A stretch of DNA of 8,242 bases from Ignavibacteriales bacterium (GTDB lineage Bacteria > Bacteroidota > Ignavibacteria > UBA10030), in assembly GCA_016218005.1 (NCBI GenBank), contig JACRFF010000048.1, forward strand, positions 1 through 8,242. The letters run 5' to 3'. Shown piece by piece: positions 5,847-8,242 of the stretch. Each line of letters begins with the position of its first letter. The stretch's first letter is position 1. The notes under the pieces were generated by a model. That model ran no database searches. It was not told where the DNA came from and saw nothing but the letters and a program-made list of their open reading frames with translations. A program made the position numbers and the translations under genes.

Positions 5847-7913
5847 TCATTGCTGTGCCTGCAGAAGTTCTTTCGCCGAAGCAACCGCCTCGTGCGTTCC
5901 GCTCAATGCCAGCACATCATTCTCCTGCAGCGGTTCATTCGCACCGGGAAAGACCACTCCTTCTTTCTCTCTGATCACCGCCAGCACCGTCGCTCCCGTC
6001 AAACCGCGCAGATTCAGATCCGCCAGGGTTCGTCCGATCACGGAACATCCTCCGGAAAGTGTCACTGCCACAAGATCACCGAGTCCCGGAAGAAGATGAT
6101 GCACCTGCTTCAATCTGGCGTTCCCGTTATCATCCTCCAGATCGCTCTCCCGTGATGGAAACTTCAAAGCCGCAACGACCACTTCCGCTCCTGCTCGAAC
6201 GTGTCCGTGAAGATCTGCCGCACTGCGCCAGAATATCACCGCAAGAGCACCAAGCATAGTCACCAGAAGAGACGCTGACGTGATCCCGGGAAGGAACGGC
6301 TGCGTCAACGCCAGCAGCGGAATGCCGACCACCAGTACGCTGAGCAGCTGCAGTGTGACAACGAACATTCTGCGCGGTGCCGCGACAAGATCAACGCTCT
6401 TCTCTTTGATGCCGGGGAGCGCCATTCTGGCGAAGAAGATGCCGAGTTTCTCCCCCATACGGACGATGCCTCGGCAGAACGGGAATGCCGCCAGCAGCGC
6501 CGCCGCGATCGCCGCGCTGCGGAAGACGGTATCCGACGCTCCTGAGAATCGACGCAGGAATTCGACCAACGGATCCATTCCGACCGATGTGCCGATGATG
6601 ATCGCAGCGAGGAATGCAGCATCGAGCAGCATTCGCCGGAGCAGATGGCGGACAGGACCGACCGTTTTTCGCTGCTCAGAACGAGAGCGCATCTCCTCGA
6701 TCCAGCTTCCGTACAATGCACCGAACGTTTGGAGCGGTTTGGGAAGTTTCCGGTCTATGAAATTTACCAGCGGTCCCGATGAACGGATGAGCAGCGGTGT
6801 TGTCAGCGTCGTTACAGCAGAAACTGCAACGGCGATAGGATACAGGAATTCTCCCGTTGCATTCAGTGTCAATCCGAGTCCGGCGATGATGAACGAGAAT
6901 TCGCCGATCTGCGTCATACTCCTCCCGGTCTGCACCGATACCCGCATACTGTTCCCCGTCAGGAAGGATCCTGCGGCGACACCGAACGATTTTCCGATGA
7001 TCACAATGAGTGTCAGGACGATGATAGCGGGTAGATATCGGACGACGATCGTCGGATCGATCATCATTCCGACGGAAACGAAGAAGACCGCTGCGAACAT
7101 ATCGCGGACCGGTTCCACCAGATGTTCGATGTATTTCTCTTCCCCTGCTTCGGCGATGAGGGAACCGGCAAGGAACGCACCGAGCGCAACCGAATACCCG
7201 AACTCGCGGGCGATGAGCGAAACAGCGAAGCAGATGCCGATGGAAGCGACGAGTGTTGTCTCTTTTCGGTCGATCGATCGAATCACCCGCATCATTCTCG
7301 GGATGAGCAGCATTCCGATGCCGATCAGTCCGCCCAGGAAGAGCACCAGTTTTGCGATCGTCATTGCCATCGCCCCGGCACCGAGCCCTTGTCCCGATGC
7401 GATACCCGTAAAGAGCGCCATAAAAATGATGCCGATCAGGTCCTCGACAATAAGCACACCGACAACGATCTCACGGATCTTGCCGGTCACTTTTTGCTCG
7501 TCGAATACTTTGGCAATGATCGTCGTGCTTGAGATGGCAATGATGGCGCCGGCAAAGATGCTTTCCAGCGTTGTCCAGCCGAAGAGACGTCCTGCCATAA
7601 ATCCCAGCCAGAGCATCACGCTTGTTTCCAGCACCGCTATGATCGCCGATGTGGAACCGACCTGCATCAGTTTCTTCAGACTGAATTCGAGTCCAAGCGA
7701 AAACATCAACAGGATCACGCCGAGCTCGGAAAGTGTGGTGACAATATTCGGGTCTGCGACGAGCGGGATCGGCACGTGCGGACCGACGATGAGTCCCGCA
7801 AAAATATACCCGATCACCACCGGCTGTCGCAGCCGCTGGAACAGGACGGTCGTTACCGCTGCAACGCAGAGGACGATTGTGTTGGCATAGAGGAATTCGT
7901 GGATGTTATGCAT
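5847..7913 (-). CDS. CPA2-family cation:proton antiporter with C-terminal TrkA_C domain
   Basis: The 688-residue inner-membrane protein probably exchanges K+ or Na+ for protons. Residues 1 to about 385 form the Na+/H+ exchanger domain with about 12-13 membrane segments. It contains PVVIGYIFAGLIVGP (31-45), the LGLEFSLKKL segment (73-82), the ion-site motif VLIVEDL with E157-D158, GYSVALGAFLAGSLIAE (239-255), FFVSVGMMID (277-286) and GEFSFIIAGLG (337-347). A linker (about 386-425) leads to four further hydrophobic segments (about 428-446, 462-480, 517-537, 546-563) not found in the minimal family. Residues about 608-686 form a TrkA_C (RCK_C) regulatory domain (VIGRTLADLNLRGLTGATV, then NDVLALSGT). 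No GxGxxG Rossmann domain (TrkA_N) is present, unlike KefB/KefC. The start is the only ATG downstream of an in-frame stop at 7941-7943. No Shine-Dalgarno is seen; an AT-rich TATATATA at 7942-7949 lies in the likely promoter region. Substrate K+ versus Na+ is undecided. Confidence 0.93.
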   Translation of the reverse strand: MHNIHEFLYANTIVLCVAAVTTVLFQRLRQPVVIGYIFAGLIVGPHVPIPLVADPNIVTTLSELGVILLMFSLGLEFSLKKLMQVGSTSAIIAVLETSVMLWLGFMAGRLFGWTTLESIFAGAIIAISSTTIIAKVFDEQKVTGKIREIVVGVLIVEDLIGIIFMALFTGIASGQGLGAGAMAMTIAKLVLFLGGLIGIGMLLIPRMMRVIRSIDRKETTLVASIGICFAVSLIAREFGYSVALGAFLAGSLIAEAGEEKYIEHLVEPVRDMFAAVFFVSVGMMIDPTIVVRYLPAIIVLTLIVIIGKSFGVAAGSFLTGNSMRVSVQTGRSMTQIGEFSFIIAGLGLTLNATGEFLYPIAVAVSAVTTLTTPLLIRSSGPLVNFIDRKLPKPLQTFGALYGSWIEEMRSRSEQRKTVGPVRHLLRRMLLDAAFLAAIIIGTSVGMDPLVEFLRRFSGASDTVFRSAAIAAALLAAFPFCRGIVRMGEKLGIFFARMALPGIKEKSVDLVAAPRRMFVVTLQLLSVLVVGIPLLALTQPFLPGITSASLLVTMLGALAVIFWRSAADLHGHVRAGAEVVVAALKFPSRESDLEDDNGNARLKQVHHLLPGLGDLVAVTLSGGCSVIGRTLADLNLRGLTGATVLAVIREKEGVVFPGANEPLQENDVLALSGTHEAVASAKELLQAQQ

Positions 7914-8043
7914 AGCGCCGATACACTGTTCATTTGAGACTTATATATATTCAACAACGAATCACTGTCCCAAGGATATCCCTGGGGGCATTGACCAGGT
8001 AGGTCAGAGATCTCCTAATGCAATTTATCAATTTGCCGGCGCA

Positions 8044-8081
8044 ATGCAACGGTTTCTTTACGTGTTGATCGAGCGTTGCAT
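8044..8081. repeat. Perfect 8-bp inverted repeat ATGCAACG / CGTTGCAT
   Basis: The arms at 8044-8051 and 8074-8081 are exact reverse complements, separated by 22 nt. It could be an operator-like dyad or an mRNA hairpin upstream of the frame beginning at 8122. A related GTTATGCA/TGCATAAC pair (7905-7912 and 8077-8084) overlaps it, but the left member lies in the antiporter start region, so that second pairing may be chance. Confidence 0.45.
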
Positions 8082-8242
8082 AACATATGAAGCGGGGTCA
8101 GCAATATTTAATAATGGTCTTATGAAAGAGAAACATCAGGCAAGTGAACCACCAAAGTTGGTTTCGGAAAAATCTGAAGGATCTTCGGTGTTAGCCGTTA
8201 TTACTATCGTGTGCGATATCTGTAGTGCCGAATGGTTGCGTA
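8044..8242 (+). CDS. Possible 5' part of an unrecognised gene, cut by the window edge
   Basis: This frame has no stop before the window ends. Possible starts are the ATG at 8044 (66 codons) or the ATG at 8122 (40 codons, beginning MKEKHQASEPPKLVSEK). The frame is open back to 7891, so openness alone is weak evidence. Neither ATG has a Shine-Dalgarno, but several real genes here also lack one. The later start would give a charged, low-complexity N-terminus, then a hydrophobic VLAVITIV and a C-x-x-C (CDIC). I recognise no family. The minus strand also has a short open stretch, ending at a stop near 8143, so the direction is uncertain. Confidence 0.25.
   Translation, partial: MQRFLYVLIERCITYEAGSAIFNNGLMKEKHQASEPPKLVSEKSEGSSVLAVITIVCDICSAEWLR

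Larger units (their letters stand above)
7914..8242. other. Right-end region without a recognisable gene
   Basis: These 329 bases hold the antiporter upstream region and then unassigned sequence. Visible are an AT-rich block (7941-7950), a near-palindrome CCCAAGGAT/ATCCCTGGG at 7969-7986 (one mismatch), a small TGACC/GGTCA hairpin at about 7992-8007, and an inverted repeat ATGCAACG/CGTTGCAT at 8044-8081. The sequence appears more AT-rich than the flanking genes. One plus-strand frame is open throughout and off the edge. No tRNA, insertion-sequence end or known motif was recognised. Confidence 0.6.

Noticed and set aside
6280..7890. 536-codon open frame on the plus strand
   Set aside because: It lies wholly antisense to the antiporter gene, whose membrane-protein motifs are unmistakable. 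The translated product is a Ser/Arg/Thr/Met-rich mixture with no domain pattern, typical of a codon-bias shadow.
7905..8084. Integron attC-like ends (GTTATGC and GCATAAC)
   Set aside because: The order on the strand is the reverse of an attC site, GCATAAC does not fit the RYYYAAC core, one end lies in the antiporter start codon region, and there is no integrase or folded attC between them.

Overview
The window reads as bacterial chromosome from the Bacteroidota/Chlorobiota/Ignavibacteria side of the tree. This is an inference from three things: several genes lack a clear Shine-Dalgarno sequence, the protein families are a DUF2279-type periplasmic protein paired with a small outer-membrane barrel and a long CPA2 antiporter, and there are palindromic intergenic repeats built around GTCACCG...CGGTGAC. 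No rRNA, tRNA, CRISPR array, insertion sequence or phage gene is visible. The assignment to a phylum is tentative.

Layout. Positions 1-479 are a tandem array with an exact 86-bp period, five full units plus a partial sixth. It enters from beyond the left edge and ends two bases before the anmK start codon. Next comes a two-gene forward unit: anmK (482-1675, anhydro-N-acetylmuramic acid kinase) and, 22 bp later, a membrane sensor histidine kinase (1698-3248) whose extracytoplasmic domain carries a CxxCH heme-c motif. Two hairpins follow (3256-3286 and 3372-3400), the second a textbook intrinsic terminator with a TTCG loop. A second forward unit holds a DUF2279-like exported protein (3440-4321) and a predicted outer-membrane barrel (4323-5135) separated by one base (TGATATG). 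A single inverted, diverged copy of the left-hand repeat lies at 5154-5215, followed by a GNAT acetyltransferase (5253-5714). Converging on it from the right is a 688-residue CPA2 cation:proton antiporter with a C-terminal TrkA_C domain (5847-7913, minus strand). A 28-bp fully paired palindrome sits between the two converging genes. The last 329 bases contain no recognisable gene, only short inverted repeats and an open frame running off the right edge.

How the genes may relate. Most of the genes act at the envelope: muropeptide sugar recycling (AnmK), a redox- or ligand-sensing kinase with a heme outside the cytoplasm, an exported protein plus outer-membrane barrel, and an ion antiporter. 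Only the two forward pairs have spacing that supports co-transcription. The histidine kinase has no response regulator beside it. The most noteworthy observations are the repeat family (an array with an alternating two-unit pattern, plus a solo copy elsewhere) and the heme-c histidine kinase placed behind anmK.
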